A stretch of DNA of 39,353 nucleotides from Mycobacterium colombiense (GTDB lineage: Bacteria; Actinomycetota; Actinomycetes; Mycobacteriales; Mycobacteriaceae), in NCBI RefSeq assembly GCF_001665835.1, contig NZ_LZSX01000031.1:1-39353 (forward strand), given 5' to 3'. Positions 1-6,965 of the stretch are shown piece by piece. Below the pieces are notes generated by a model, which saw only the letters and a list, made by a program, of their open reading frames with translations, was not told the DNA's origin and searched no databases. Positions within the stretch are counted from its first letter, which is position 1, and every line of letters starts with the position of its first letter. A program made the translations under genes and the position numbers.

Positions 1-18
1 GATGTGTATAAGAGACAG
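1..18 (+). other. Tn5/Nextera mosaic-end adapter (artefact), left edge
   Basis: Bases 1-18 read gatgtgtataagagacag, the transposase mosaic end lacking only its first A. It is library adapter, not genome. The open reading frames that start at bases 2 and 4 begin inside it, so their first residues are artificial. Confidence 0.97.
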
Positions 19-231
19 ACCGTGGACAGCGTGGACGGCTGGGGCGCCGAATGTGCCCGCCGGGCCGAGACGACGCTGTTCACCAAGGCGAACTCCTGGT
101 ACATGGGCGCCAACGTGCCGGGCAAGCCGCGCGGGTTCATGCTGTTCACTGGCGGCTTCGCCACGTACAACGACATTTGCGCCGAGGTGGCCGACGCCGG
201 CTACCGGGGCTTCGATCTAATCGAACGATGA
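19..231 (+). CDS. Flavin-containing (Baeyer-Villiger type) monooxygenase, C-terminal fragment
   Basis: Only about 70 C-terminal residues remain, because the contig begins inside the gene and the bases before 19 are adapter. The tail reads NSWYMGANVPGKPRGFM, then a GGFATYNDIC segment. This closely parallels the C-terminus of the full-length monooxygenase at 20575-22170 (SWYLGANIEGKKRVFM, then GGFGTYRRHC), which is the basis for the family call. Such enzymes use FAD and NADPH to insert oxygen next to a carbonyl or to hydroxylate. The stop overlaps the next start as ATGA, so it is the upstream member of an operon with two SDRs and a SnoaL-like protein. The FAD and NADPH motifs lie outside the window, so subclass and substrate cannot be judged. 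Confidence 0.85.
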   Translation, partial: TVDSVDGWGAECARRAETTLFTKANSWYMGANVPGKPRGFMLFTGGFATYNDICAEVADAGYRGFDLIER

Positions 232-1043
232 CGGGATTGCTGGACAAGGTCGTCGTGGTCACCGGCGCCGCCAAGGGCACCGGGCGAGTGCACTGCGCGC
301 GCTTCGCCGACGAGGGCGCCGACGTGATCGCGCTCGACGCCGACACCGCGGCCGATGAGTTACGCGACACCGCAAGGGGAGTCGAGGATCGCGGCCGACG
401 GTGCGTCACCGGCCTGGCCGACGTCAGCGACCTCGGGGCGATGACGGCCGCCATCGATGCCGGTGTCGCAGCGCTGGGCCGGCTCGACGTCGTGGTGGCC
501 AACGCCGGAGTCCACCTGCCCGGCGCGCCGTCCTGGGAACTCGACCCCCTGGTGTGGCAACGCACGCTCGACATCAACCTCACCGGCGTCTGGCACACGG
601 TCCGGGCGAGCGTGCCGCACTTGGTTGATCGGGAAGGTGATCGGGGCGGCTCCGTCGTCATCATCAGCTCCACCAGCGGGCTTCGCGGCCTGCCCAACAC
701 CGCGCACTACACCGCCAGCAAGCACGCGGTGGTGGGACTCGCGCGCACCCTGGCCAACGAGCTCGGCCCGCGCGGCATCCGGGTCAACACCGTGCACCCC
801 GGCCCGGTTGCCACGCCAATGGTGCTGAACGAGGCCACCTTTCGGCGGCTGCGGCCGGACCTGGTCAACCCGACCGCGGCCGACGCGGCCGAGGTGCTGC
901 AGGCGCGCAACCTGCTCCCGGTGCCCTGGGTCGAGCCCGTCGACATCGCCAACGCCGTGCTGTTCCTGGCCTCCGACGCGGCCCGCTACATCACAGGCAC
1001 CCAGCTCGTCGTCGACGCCGGCCTGACGCAGAAGACGACATGA
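228..1043 (+). CDS. SDR family oxidoreductase, mycofactocin-coupled type
   Basis: Classical short-chain dehydrogenase of 271 residues that oxidises an alcohol or reduces a ketone with a nicotinamide cofactor. The Rossmann glycine motif TGAAKGTG is at residues 12-19, NAG at 92-94, the catalytic serine is in IISSTSG near 148, and the Tyr161-x3-Lys165 pair is in YTASK. The ending YITGTQLVVDAG and the overall layout resemble the mycofactocin-coupled SDR family, whose bound NAD is thought to be recycled by the peptide-derived cofactor mycofactocin. The insertion after strand 2 is shorter than in the next gene, so this assignment is less certain here. The ATG at 228 is chosen because it overlaps the previous stop as ATGA; a longer frame from 51 would run through the monooxygenase gene. 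It is translationally coupled on both sides, and the partner SDR suggests successive or alternative alcohol oxidations. Confidence 0.88.
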   Translation: MTGLLDKVVVVTGAAKGTGRVHCARFADEGADVIALDADTAADELRDTARGVEDRGRRCVTGLADVSDLGAMTAAIDAGVAALGRLDVVVANAGVHLPGAPSWELDPLVWQRTLDINLTGVWHTVRASVPHLVDREGDRGGSVVIISSTSGLRGLPNTAHYTASKHAVVGLARTLANELGPRGIRVNTVHPGPVATPMVLNEATFRRLRPDLVNPTAADAAEVLQARNLLPVPWVEPVDIANAVLFLASDAARYITGTQLVVDAGLTQKTT

Positions 1044-1873
1044 GCGGGCGACTAAAAGGCAAGGTCGCCCTGATCACCGGCGCGGCGCGGGGGATCGGCC
1101 GCGCGCAAGCGGTGCGGTTCGCGCAGGAGGGCGCCGACGTCGTCGCGCTCGATGTGTGCGGTCCGGTCGACACGGTGATCATCCCGCACAGCACCCCGGC
1201 CGACCTCGAAAAGACGGCCGCATTGGTCGCCGAGGCCGGCGCGCGGGTGCACACCGAAATCGTCGACGTGCGTGACCTCTCCGGCATGCAGGACGCCACC
1301 GATCGCGGTGTCCAGCGGTTCGGCGGCCTGGACGTGGTCTGCGCGACCGCGGGGATCACCTCGCGCGGCATGGCGGTCGAGCTGGACGAAAACGCGTGGC
1401 GCACCATGCTCGACGTCAACCTCACCGGGGTGTGGCACACCTGCCGCGCGGCCGCGCCGCACCTGATCGCGCGCGGGGCGGGGTCGATGATCCTGACGAG
1501 CTCCATCGCCGGCCTGCGCGGGCTGGTGGGCGTCGCGCACTACACCGCCGCCAAGCATGGCGTGATCGGCATGATGCGCAGCATGGCCAATGAGCTTGCA
1601 CCACACAATGTTCGGGTCAACTGCGTCAGCCCGACCAACGTCGACACGCCGATGATTCACAACGACGTGGTCAGCACCGCGTTCCGGCCCGACCTGGACC
1701 GCCCGCCCACGCGCGCGGAATTCGCCGAGGCGGCCCGCTCGATGAACATGCTCGCGGTGCCGTGGGTGGACGCGGTCGACGTGGCCAACGCCGCGCTGTT
1801 CCTGGCCTCCGACGAGGCGCGCTACATCACCGCGATCGTCCTGCCCGTCGACGCCGGGGCCACCCAGCGATGA
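1040..1873 (+). CDS. SDR family oxidoreductase, mycofactocin-coupled type
   Basis: 277-residue short-chain dehydrogenase. The cofactor motif TGAARGIG is at residues 13-20, the catalytic serines are in LTSSIAG near 154, and Tyr168-x3-Lys172 lies in YTAAK. After strand 2 there is a long insertion (DVCGPVDTVIIPHSTPADLE, residues 38-57) that is a hallmark of mycofactocin-coupled SDRs, which hold NAD tightly and pass electrons to mycofactocin. The ending YITAIVLPVDAG also fits. It starts at an ATGA overlap with the upstream SDR, is similar to it along its whole length, and probably arose by tandem duplication. The mycofactocin maturation genes are not in this window. The substrate is unknown; the upstream monooxygenase suggests an alcohol or ketone of a catabolic route. 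Confidence 0.9.
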   Translation: MSGRLKGKVALITGAARGIGRAQAVRFAQEGADVVALDVCGPVDTVIIPHSTPADLEKTAALVAEAGARVHTEIVDVRDLSGMQDATDRGVQRFGGLDVVCATAGITSRGMAVELDENAWRTMLDVNLTGVWHTCRAAAPHLIARGAGSMILTSSIAGLRGLVGVAHYTAAKHGVIGMMRSMANELAPHNVRVNCVSPTNVDTPMIHNDVVSTAFRPDLDRPPTRAEFAEAARSMNMLAVPWVDAVDVANAALFLASDEARYITAIVLPVDAGATQR

Positions 1874-1883
1874 GGAGAACACC

Positions 1884-2351
1884 ATGACCGACATCGACGA
1901 CATGCTGGCCCGCTTGCGCCGGCTCGAGGACGAGCGCGACATCGCCCGGTTGATCGCCTCGTACGGCCCCGCGGTCGATGCCGGCGACGCCGCGGGCCTG
2001 TGGGCGACCGACGGCGTGTACGACGTCGACGGCTGGCGCATGGGAAGCCGCGCCGACGTTCACGCGATGATCAGCTCGCAGGCCTACCAGAAGTTGGTGG
2101 CCAAGGGCTGTTCGCACTTCCTCGGGCCGAGTGTCGTCACGGTCGACGGCGACGAGGCGGTGGCTGTATGCGAATCCCTGGTGCTGGTCCGCGACGGTGA
2201 CGGCTATCGCGTGTGGCGGGCGACCGCTCACCATTTCGCACTGCGCCGGATCGACGACCGGTGGCAGATCGCCACCCGCACCAGCCGGGTGCTCGACGGC
2301 AACCCCGACGCGCTCGCCGTGTTGGCGAAAGGCCTTGCGGGACAGCCCTAA
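1884..2351 (+). CDS. SnoaL-like / NTF2-fold domain protein
   Basis: A 155-residue protein with the SnoaL-like cone-shaped alpha/beta fold. The N-terminal helix pair (LEDERDIARLIASYGPAVDAGD) is followed by a WATDGVYDVDG strand segment and a C-terminal sheet ending with an IDDRWQIATRTSRVLDG motif. Members include ketosteroid isomerase-like enzymes, polyketide cyclases and small dehydratases, or proteins of unknown role; the sequence does not say which. A good ribosome binding site (aggaga, just after the preceding stop) precedes the ATG by a few bases. It is the last gene of the left-edge operon with two SDRs and a monooxygenase, so it probably acts on or isomerises an intermediate of that route. 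It converges with the hydrolase on the other strand. Confidence 0.85.
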   Translation: MTDIDDMLARLRRLEDERDIARLIASYGPAVDAGDAAGLWATDGVYDVDGWRMGSRADVHAMISSQAYQKLVAKGCSHFLGPSVVTVDGDEAVAVCESLVLVRDGDGYRVWRATAHHFALRRIDDRWQIATRTSRVLDGNPDALAVLAKGLAGQP

Positions 2352-2368
2352 TCACGATCGGCCGCTGG

Positions 2369-3259
2369 CTAGCTGCGCGACAGGAACGCCAGCACGGTGC
2401 TTTCGAACGCGTCCTTGGCCTCGATCATCGCCCAGTGCCCCGAGTTGGGGAAGATGTGCAGCTCCGCGTTGGGGATGGTGCGCATCGGGATCAGCGCCAT
2501 GTCCGGCGGGCTCACCCTGTCGTCGCGGCCCCACGTCAGCAGGGTGGGCGCGGTGAGCTTGTGCATGGTGGCCCACGGCAGCGGCCGGTCGGAGGCGTTC
2601 AGCGCGGCGTTCATCCCGGCGAACGCCGCCTTGCCGTACATGCGTCGCGCCGCGGCCAGGGTGTCCGGGTCGGTGGCCAGCTGCCAGCGTTCCTCGATCA
2701 GCTCGTCGGTGACCAGCGCCTGGTCGTAGACCATCGACTTGAGCCAGTCGACCAGGCGTTGGCGGGTGGGGTCCTCGACGAATTCCTGCAGCAACCGAAT
2801 CCCTTCGCTGGGACTGGGACTGAAGATGTTGGTGCCGATTCCGCCGATGGTCACCAACCGATCGACGCGGTCCGGATTGTGAGTGGCGAAGTTGATGCCG
2901 ACGCCGCCGCCCATCGAGTTGCCGACGATGTGCACCTTGTCGACGCCGAGCGCGTCCAGGAATGGCGACACGGTGCCGAACGCGGTGACCATCGGATGGC
3001 CGCCGAAGTCGTCGCTGACCCCGAAACCCGGGAATTCCAGGATGAGGCACCGAAAGTGGGCGTCGAAGGCGGGTAGCACGCCGCGGAAGTTTCGCCACCC
3101 GGTGACGCCGGGGCCGGACCCGTGCAGAAACAGCAGCACCGGACCGGACTCCGGGCCCCCGGTGTCGTAGTAGCGCAAAGCGCCCTTTTCGGTGTTGATT
3201 TCGCGCAGGTCTTGGGCTGCGATGGTCGTCGGTTCAGAAGTGTCTGCCACGGATGTCAC
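2369..3259 (-). CDS. Alpha/beta hydrolase, meta-cleavage product hydrolase (MhpC/HsaD-like)
   Basis: 296-residue alpha/beta hydrolase. The oxyanion-hole segment LFLHGSGPGVTGW begins near residue 43, the nucleophile Ser115 sits in GNSMGGG, the acid is in WGRDDRV near 246, and His275 is in NSGHWAMIE. The GNSMGGG elbow and the LHGxGPG segment are typical of C-C bond hydrolases that cleave meta-fission products (MhpC, BphD, and HsaD of steroid ring degradation), so that subfamily is favoured over a plain esterase. The start is GTG at 3259; a second in-frame GTG at 3250 has better spacing from an AGGG sequence and would give 293 residues. No ring-cleavage dioxygenase lies nearby, so the substrate is open. 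It lies downstream of the acyltransferase on the same strand, about 50 bases away. Confidence 0.85.
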   Translation of the reverse strand: MTSVADTSEPTTIAAQDLREINTEKGALRYYDTGGPESGPVLLFLHGSGPGVTGWRNFRGVLPAFDAHFRCLILEFPGFGVSDDFGGHPMVTAFGTVSPFLDALGVDKVHIVGNSMGGGVGINFATHNPDRVDRLVTIGGIGTNIFSPSPSEGIRLLQEFVEDPTRQRLVDWLKSMVYDQALVTDELIEERWQLATDPDTLAAARRMYGKAAFAGMNAALNASDRPLPWATMHKLTAPTLLTWGRDDRVSPPDMALIPMRTIPNAELHIFPNSGHWAMIEAKDAFESTVLAFLSRS

Positions 3260-3310
3260 CCTGCCATGCCGTGACCGCCAGGGTGGACGGGGTTCCGCTG
3301 AGCGGGCCGG

Positions 3311-4705
3311 TCAGCGCGGGTTATGGCCGGGCTCGGCGCAATTCAGCAGTTCTTTCAGCGCGTCGGGAAATGCGTCGGCGAGGTCCCAGAGGTCCGGAAC
3401 GAGGTCGGGGCAGGAGATGATGCCGACGCCGAGCCGGCCGTTGAGCGACATCACGGTGATGTTCAGCGCGGCGCCGGCGATGATCGGGCCGAGCGGATAC
3501 ATCGCGTCGAGCCGGCACCCCAGGAAGTAGAGCTGCTCTTGCGGGCCTGCGACGTTCGACATCACCAGGTTGTGCGGCGGATTCTCGGGCAGGGGTATGC
3601 GCGGCAGCAGCCTCCTGACGGCGCCGAATAGGGTCTGTCCGGCCACTTGTGTCCAGTCCAGCAGCAGGTTCGGGCCCATCGCGGCGGAGTGGTCCTTGGC
3701 AGCCGCGTTTCGGCCGGCGATGCTGGCCAGCCGTTCGGCGGGGTCGTCGATGTGGGTTTCGAGCCGGCAGAGCATCCAGGTCATCTGGTTGCGGCCCGTC
3801 CGAGTGGATTTGCCGCGGACAGACACCGGCACGCTCGCGACCATGGGGGCGTCCGACAGCGCGTCGCGGTCCTGGAAGTACTGCCGCAGCGCCCCGGCGC
3901 ACAGCGCCGTCACCACGTCGTTGACGGTCACCCCGAACCGGCGTTTGACGGTTTTGACATCCTCGAGGTCCACGCTGGTCAGGGCGACGTTGCGGCGCCG
4001 GGTGAACGACCCGTTGAACGCCGTCGGCGGTGCCGCGAACGGGGCCGCCATCGTCTGCCCACCGCCGCGGGCACGCAGCACCGTCTGTGCCAGCGTCAGC
4101 GCCGTTGCCGGCACGACTTTGGCCAGGCGCCATGGCCGCAATGCCGCCCCGATCAGCCCGCTCGCGGCGATGTGCAGCGGATTTGCCGCGCCGGCGCGCT
4201 CGGCCGGCTCCGGTGGTTCGGCGTCGGGCACGGCGGTGCACAACTGTGCGAGCAGGTTGGCTCCGCCCACGCCATCGACCACCGCGTGGTGGACCTTGAG
4301 CACGACGGACAACGCGTCCCTGCCGTGCAGGCCCTCGATTACCCACATCTCCCACAGCGGACGATCGCGATCCAGCGCCAGGCCGGCGATGTGGCCGCAG
4401 AGGTCCGCTAATTCTTTGGGCCCTCCTGGCGACGGTAGGGCCACGCGGTGAAGGTGGCGAGCCAGATCAAACCGGTCGTCGTCCACCCATACCGGATGGT
4501 CGAAGTTCAGTTCGTTGTCGGCCAGCTTGAGGCGGAATTCGGAGATGGCGTCGAGCCGCCCCGACAGCGCCTCGCGGAAGCGTTCGAACGTGTAGCCCCC
4601 TGGCATCGTCGCGGGCTCCAGCTCTAAAACGCAGCAAACATTTAAGGGCTGCGTCGGCGATTCCAGGTGCAAAAAGAACGCGTCTAAACCACTGAGTCGT
4701 TGCAT
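3311..4705 (-). CDS. Wax ester synthase / diacylglycerol O-acyltransferase (WS/DGAT)
   Basis: Membrane-associated acyltransferase of 464 residues that would move an acyl group from acyl-CoA to diacylglycerol or a fatty alcohol, making storage triacylglycerol or wax ester. The family start MQRLSGLDAFFLHLE is present, with PLWEM near residue 116 and the catalytic HHAVVDG motif at 139-145 (HHxxxDG). The C-terminal half carries the usual SNVAGP segment and an NLxLGIxSC-like end. Length matches mycobacterial Tgs proteins. The ATG at 4705 is preferred because it begins the conserved N-terminus and has an AAAGAGACG Shine-Dalgarno-like stretch; an in-frame ATG at 4732 adds nine residues but has no ribosome site and lies in a large palindrome. 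Mycobacteria carry many paralogues, so no symbol is given. An upstream promoter and a 30-bp dyad suggest regulated expression. Confidence 0.93.
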   Translation of the reverse strand: MQRLSGLDAFFLHLESPTQPLNVCCVLELEPATMPGGYTFERFREALSGRLDAISEFRLKLADNELNFDHPVWVDDDRFDLARHLHRVALPSPGGPKELADLCGHIAGLALDRDRPLWEMWVIEGLHGRDALSVVLKVHHAVVDGVGGANLLAQLCTAVPDAEPPEPAERAGAANPLHIAASGLIGAALRPWRLAKVVPATALTLAQTVLRARGGGQTMAAPFAAPPTAFNGSFTRRRNVALTSVDLEDVKTVKRRFGVTVNDVVTALCAGALRQYFQDRDALSDAPMVASVPVSVRGKSTRTGRNQMTWMLCRLETHIDDPAERLASIAGRNAAAKDHSAAMGPNLLLDWTQVAGQTLFGAVRRLLPRIPLPENPPHNLVMSNVAGPQEQLYFLGCRLDAMYPLGPIIAGAALNITVMSLNGRLGVGIISCPDLVPDLWDLADAFPDALKELLNCAEPGHNPR

Positions 4706-4730
4706 ACTTGCTCGTCTCTTTTGTGCGGCC

Positions 4731-4760
4731 ATGACCGCTGGTCACCTGACCGGCGGTCAT
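4731..4760 (-). promoter_or_regulatory. 30-bp near-perfect palindrome before the WS/DGAT gene
   Basis: Arms are ATGACCGCTGGTCAC and CTGACCGGCGGTCAT with no spacer; they match at 13 of 15 pairs. It lies 26 bases upstream of the ATG at 4705 and between that start and a predicted promoter. It may be a repressor operator, or in RNA a hairpin of eight plus four pairs with a tetraloop. No regulator gene is adjacent. Confidence 0.55.
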
Positions 4761-4819
4761 CCGGGGGCTCCTGAGGGGACGCGCGAACGGGAGACCGCGA
4801 TGTTTTGGTGTGACTCCTA

Positions 4820-4847
4820 TCTGTAGCCGTTGCGGGGCGTCTGGCAA
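4820..4847 (-). promoter_or_regulatory. Candidate SigA-type promoter for the WS/DGAT gene
   Basis: On the minus strand TTGCCA (4842-4847) is followed after 16 bases by TACAGA (4820-4825). Hexamers and spacing fit a housekeeping promoter. The predicted transcript would start just upstream of the 30-bp palindrome, which would then lie in the 5' leader. Confidence 0.4.
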
Positions 4848-4876
4848 ACATTTCGTCGGTACATTTAACGAAATCG

Positions 4877-5344
4877 CTACTCAGCGGACGTTGGGCGCGG
4901 CCGACGGCTTGCCGGGTATGCGCTGGCGGAGCGGCGGCTGGCGAGCAGACCGTCGACGGAGTAGCGGTTGTGACCGCGGAACGCAATCACGCTGACGAGA
5001 AAGAGTGCGTGCACGAGCTGGTCGCCTACCACGTTGAAGTGCTCGATCGACGTGGCGCCCAGGACGAGGACGATCATCATCAGTCCGCCGGCGATCGCGG
5101 CCGCGCGGGTCAGCGCCCCCGCCAGCAGCAGCGCCCCGGTGATCAGCTCGGCGATGGGCAGCCCGTAACTGCACACCGAGACTCCGACGGTGGGCAGCAT
5201 CGACGTGGTGAACTCACCCATCATCTGCGCGTGAAACGCGGCCAGCTTCGGCATCCGGACCAGGCCGTGACCGAACAGGCTGGCCCCGATGGTCAGCCGA
5301 ACCAGCAGATACGCCAGCGCGCGGTCGGTGCCGGATGCGGCCAT
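4877..5344 (-). CDS. DoxX family membrane protein
   Basis: 155-residue integral membrane protein with about four hydrophobic segments: ALAYLLVRLTIGASLFGHGL at the N-terminus, a second near residues 50-65, ITGALLLAGALTRAAAIAGG, and a last one around HALFLVSVIAF. The early RLTIGASLFGHGLVRM block and the PIAELITGALLLAG block are typical of the DoxX/SURF4-like family. Some members are tied to thiosulfate:quinone oxidoreductase or oxidative-stress complexes, but most have no proven role. The C-terminal 25 residues are polar and arginine-rich. The ATG has a good ribosome site (AAGGGA six bases upstream) and a plausible promoter. It precedes the acyltransferase on the same strand, but a 170-base gap with its own promoter suggests separate transcription. 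Confidence 0.85.
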   Translation of the reverse strand: MAASGTDRALAYLLVRLTIGASLFGHGLVRMPKLAAFHAQMMGEFTTSMLPTVGVSVCSYGLPIAELITGALLLAGALTRAAAIAGGLMMIVLVLGATSIEHFNVVGDQLVHALFLVSVIAFRGHNRYSVDGLLASRRSASAYPASRRPRPTSAE

Positions 5345-5361
5345 GATCGGTCCCTTCTCCG

Positions 5362-5390
5362 GTTATCCCGATACGGCGTGGAAACCTCAA
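5362..5390 (-). promoter_or_regulatory. Candidate promoter of the DoxX gene
   Basis: On the minus strand TTGAGG (5385-5390) and GATAAC (5362-5367) are separated by 17 bases, about 20 bases upstream of the DoxX start and its AAGGGA ribosome site. Each hexamer matches the consensus at four of six positions. Confidence 0.4.
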
Positions 5391-5427
5391 GTGGACAATG
5401 GGTTTCGTGTGGACGGCGACGCGACGA

Positions 5428-5880
5428 TCACGGTGTGTCGGAGGGTTGGCGGGCCATCGCGGAGTCGGGCGCCGCCCAGTCGGTCGACACCTTGCGGTGC
5501 TTGATCAGCCAGGCGTCACCCTCGGGCACCAAGAGGTCGCGGTAGCGGCCGCAGTGGTCGAGTCCGATGTGGGTGACCACGGTGAAGTAGGAGTCGACCC
5601 GAGCCCGCCCGGGTGAAACCTCCGTGAACAACACGTTCGCGACGTTATGGCGCACAATCGGTTTGACGCCGGCCTCGACGGCGATCTTCCCGGTGACGCC
5701 GCCCAGGAAGGCCGCAATCTGTGAGCGCCCGCGCAGCGGCGCAGAACCCCGGATCTCGAGGATGCCGTCGACGCAGAACGTCTCCGCAAGTCCGTCGAGC
5801 CGGCCGGCGTCGCCGGACCAGTTGTAGCGCGCCAAGGTATCCCGGATTCGCTCGCGGGCGACCAGTTCCCACATTTCCAC
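5428..5880 (-). CDS. SnoaL-like / NTF2-fold domain protein
   Basis: 150-residue SnoaL_4-like protein: helix WELVARERIRDTLARYNWSGDAGRLDGLAETFCVDGILEI, then a sheet with VRHNVANVLF, YFTVVTHIGLDHCGRYRDLLV and the end WLIKHRKVSTDWAAPDS. This domain architecture is shared by ring-hydroxylating dioxygenase small subunits, scytalone-dehydratase-like enzymes and many orphans. The GTG at 5880 is chosen because AGGAG lies eight bases upstream; an ATG at 5874 and a longer frame to 5910 are possible but worse placed. No dioxygenase large subunit is adjacent, so it is probably a free-standing enzyme of unknown substrate. It is transcribed divergently from the CsbD gene. Confidence 0.82.
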   Translation of the reverse strand: MEMWELVARERIRDTLARYNWSGDAGRLDGLAETFCVDGILEIRGSAPLRGRSQIAAFLGGVTGKIAVEAGVKPIVRHNVANVLFTEVSPGRARVDSYFTVVTHIGLDHCGRYRDLLVPEGDAWLIKHRKVSTDWAAPDSAMARQPSDTP

Positions 5881-6074
5881 CGTCACGACTCCTCGCGCCG
5901 CCGCCGACACCTCGGCTCACCAGCGTAGGCGCATCGGGTGACGGTGCGGAACTGAGGTTCTCAGAACGTCATCAGTGATGTTGTCCGGCAGGGTAATTGG
6001 GCCATGCGACCGGTGAGTTCTCGGTGACACGAATCGCCAGGTCGCGGCTGTGGCGAAGGCTACCCGCCGCCCAC

Positions 6075-6100
6075 GTTTCGAGAACTCGCCGGTTGGGCAA
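6075..6100 (+). promoter_or_regulatory. Candidate SigF/SigB-like promoter before csbD-like gene
   Basis: GTTT at 6075-6078 and GGGCAA at 6095-6100 are 16 bases apart, resembling the GTTT-N15-17-GGGTA pattern of mycobacterial SigF promoters (two mismatches in the -10). It lies 56 bases upstream of a stress-type gene, which suits such a sigma factor. It partly overlaps one arm of an inverted repeat (6010-6023 with 6079-6092, 13 of 14 matched). Confidence 0.35.
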
Positions 6101-6156
6101 TAAAGGTGGCGAGCGCACGACACGGGCATTTGTGCGCCACACCGAAGGGAGAACGC

Positions 6157-6390
6157 ATGTCGGACAAGAGTGGTCCCGAGGAAGCCATCGAGGGCATCGT
6201 CGAGGGTGTCAAGGGCAAGGTCAAGGAAGTCGCCGGCGCGGTTGCCGGGCGTGACGACCTGATGCGTGAGGGCAAGGCTCAGCAGGACAAGGCCGACGCG
6301 CAACGAGAGGCGGCCCAGAAAGAGGCCGAGGCCGAAAGCGCCCGCAAGGCCGCCGAAATCAACGAAGCTCGCCAGAAGGCCGAACAGTAG
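6157..6390 (+). CDS. CsbD-like stress protein (microaggregate-binding protein type)
   Basis: Small 77-residue, highly charged, soluble protein. The first half, EEAIEGIVEGVKGKVKEVAG followed by AVAGRDDLMREGKAQQDKA, is the CsbD-like repeat of glycine-punctuated amphipathic helix; the second half is an Ala/Glu/Lys/Gln-rich helix likely to form a coiled coil. CsbD-like proteins are general-stress proteins in many bacteria, often under alternative sigma factors, with no defined biochemical activity. ATG 6157 is chosen for its strong ribosome site (AAGGGAGA, about six bases upstream); the longer frame from 6106 is not needed. A SigF-like promoter lies upstream, and a strong hairpin terminator follows directly, so this is probably a monocistronic stress gene. 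Confidence 0.88.
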   Translation: MSDKSGPEEAIEGIVEGVKGKVKEVAGAVAGRDDLMREGKAQQDKADAQREAAQKEAEAESARKAAEINEARQKAEQ

Positions 6391-6400
6391 CGGCAGTCGA

Positions 6401-6434
6401 CGGTGGCCCGGTCACAGGCGTGGCCGGGCCACCG
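6401..6434 (+). terminator. Hairpin terminator after the csbD-like gene
   Basis: An 11-bp perfect stem (CGGTGGCCCGG at 6401-6411 with CCGGGCCACCG at 6424-6434) and a 12-base loop, starting ten bases after the stop. Only a short CTTTG follows rather than a U-run, which is common for mycobacterial intrinsic terminators. Confidence 0.6.
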
Positions 6435-6488
6435 CTTTGTCGCGGCCCGGGTGGGAATGAAAAGCCGCGCGCGGGTGTCGAACAACGC

Positions 6489-6914
6489 ATGAGACTCAAC
6501 GACGCCGCCCGCGACCTCATCGGGAACGGCGCGGATGCCACCCTGGTCACCATCAATCCCGACGGCAGCCCCCAGGTGAGCGTGGTCTGGGTGGCGTTGC
6601 GGTCGACGCCCGACGGAGACGAGCTCGTCAGCGCCCACCTTTCCGAACACAGGAAGGTCCGCAACGTCCGCAACGATCCCCGCGTCGCCGTGACCATCGT
6701 GTCGCTCGACGCCGCGGGCCAGGGGATGCGACCGTACCTCTCGCTCACCGGGACCGCCCGGATCACCGAGGGCGGCGCCCCCGAACTGCTGGCGGAGCTC
6801 AATCCGATCGTTGGCGACCCGAACACGAAATTCCCGCCCGATAACGCGCCGCCGGGATATCTCACCCACATCCACATCGACAAGGTCGGCGGCATCGGGC
6901 CCTGGGCGGGCTGA
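6489..6914 (+). CDS. PPOX-class F420/FMN-binding split-barrel protein
   Basis: 141-residue protein of the pyridoxamine 5'-phosphate oxidase-like split-barrel fold. Typical signs are the start ARDLIGNGADATLVTINPDG, the strand SPQVSVVWVALRS, the segment HLSEHRKVRNVRNDPRVAVTIV and YLSLTGTARITEGG. In mycobacteria these proteins bind F420 or FMN and reduce small molecules or bind haem-breakdown products. The ATG at 6489 gives the standard N-terminus; upstream codons are not conserved-looking and the ribosome site is weak. The gene follows the CsbD terminator and precedes the molybdoenzyme by about 50 bases, but an operator and promoter separate them, so co-transcription is not implied. Substrate unknown. 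Confidence 0.85.
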   Translation: MRLNDAARDLIGNGADATLVTINPDGSPQVSVVWVALRSTPDGDELVSAHLSEHRKVRNVRNDPRVAVTIVSLDAAGQGMRPYLSLTGTARITEGGAPELLAELNPIVGDPNTKFPPDNAPPGYLTHIHIDKVGGIGPWAG

Positions 6915-6930
6915 CCCCGAATCTTGATGC

Positions 6931-6953
6931 TTCCGCTACCCGCGGTAGCGGAA
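6931..6953 (+). promoter_or_regulatory. Perfect 10-3-10 palindrome, operator of the molybdoenzyme gene
   Basis: Arms TTCCGCTACC (6931-6940) and GGTAGCGGAA (6944-6953) are exact reverse complements with a three-base spacer. It abuts the -10 box at 6954 and covers the -35/spacer region, the ideal place for a TetR-type repressor. No regulator gene lies next to it in this window. Confidence 0.75.
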
Positions 6954-6965
6954 TACAGTGGGTGG
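6954..6965 (+). promoter_or_regulatory. Leaderless promoter -10 of the molybdoenzyme gene
   Basis: TACAGT (6954-6959) is followed by six bases and then the ATG at 6966, so transcription is predicted to start at the A of the start codon. No ribosome binding site is present at usable spacing, consistent with a leaderless message. Confidence 0.6.
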
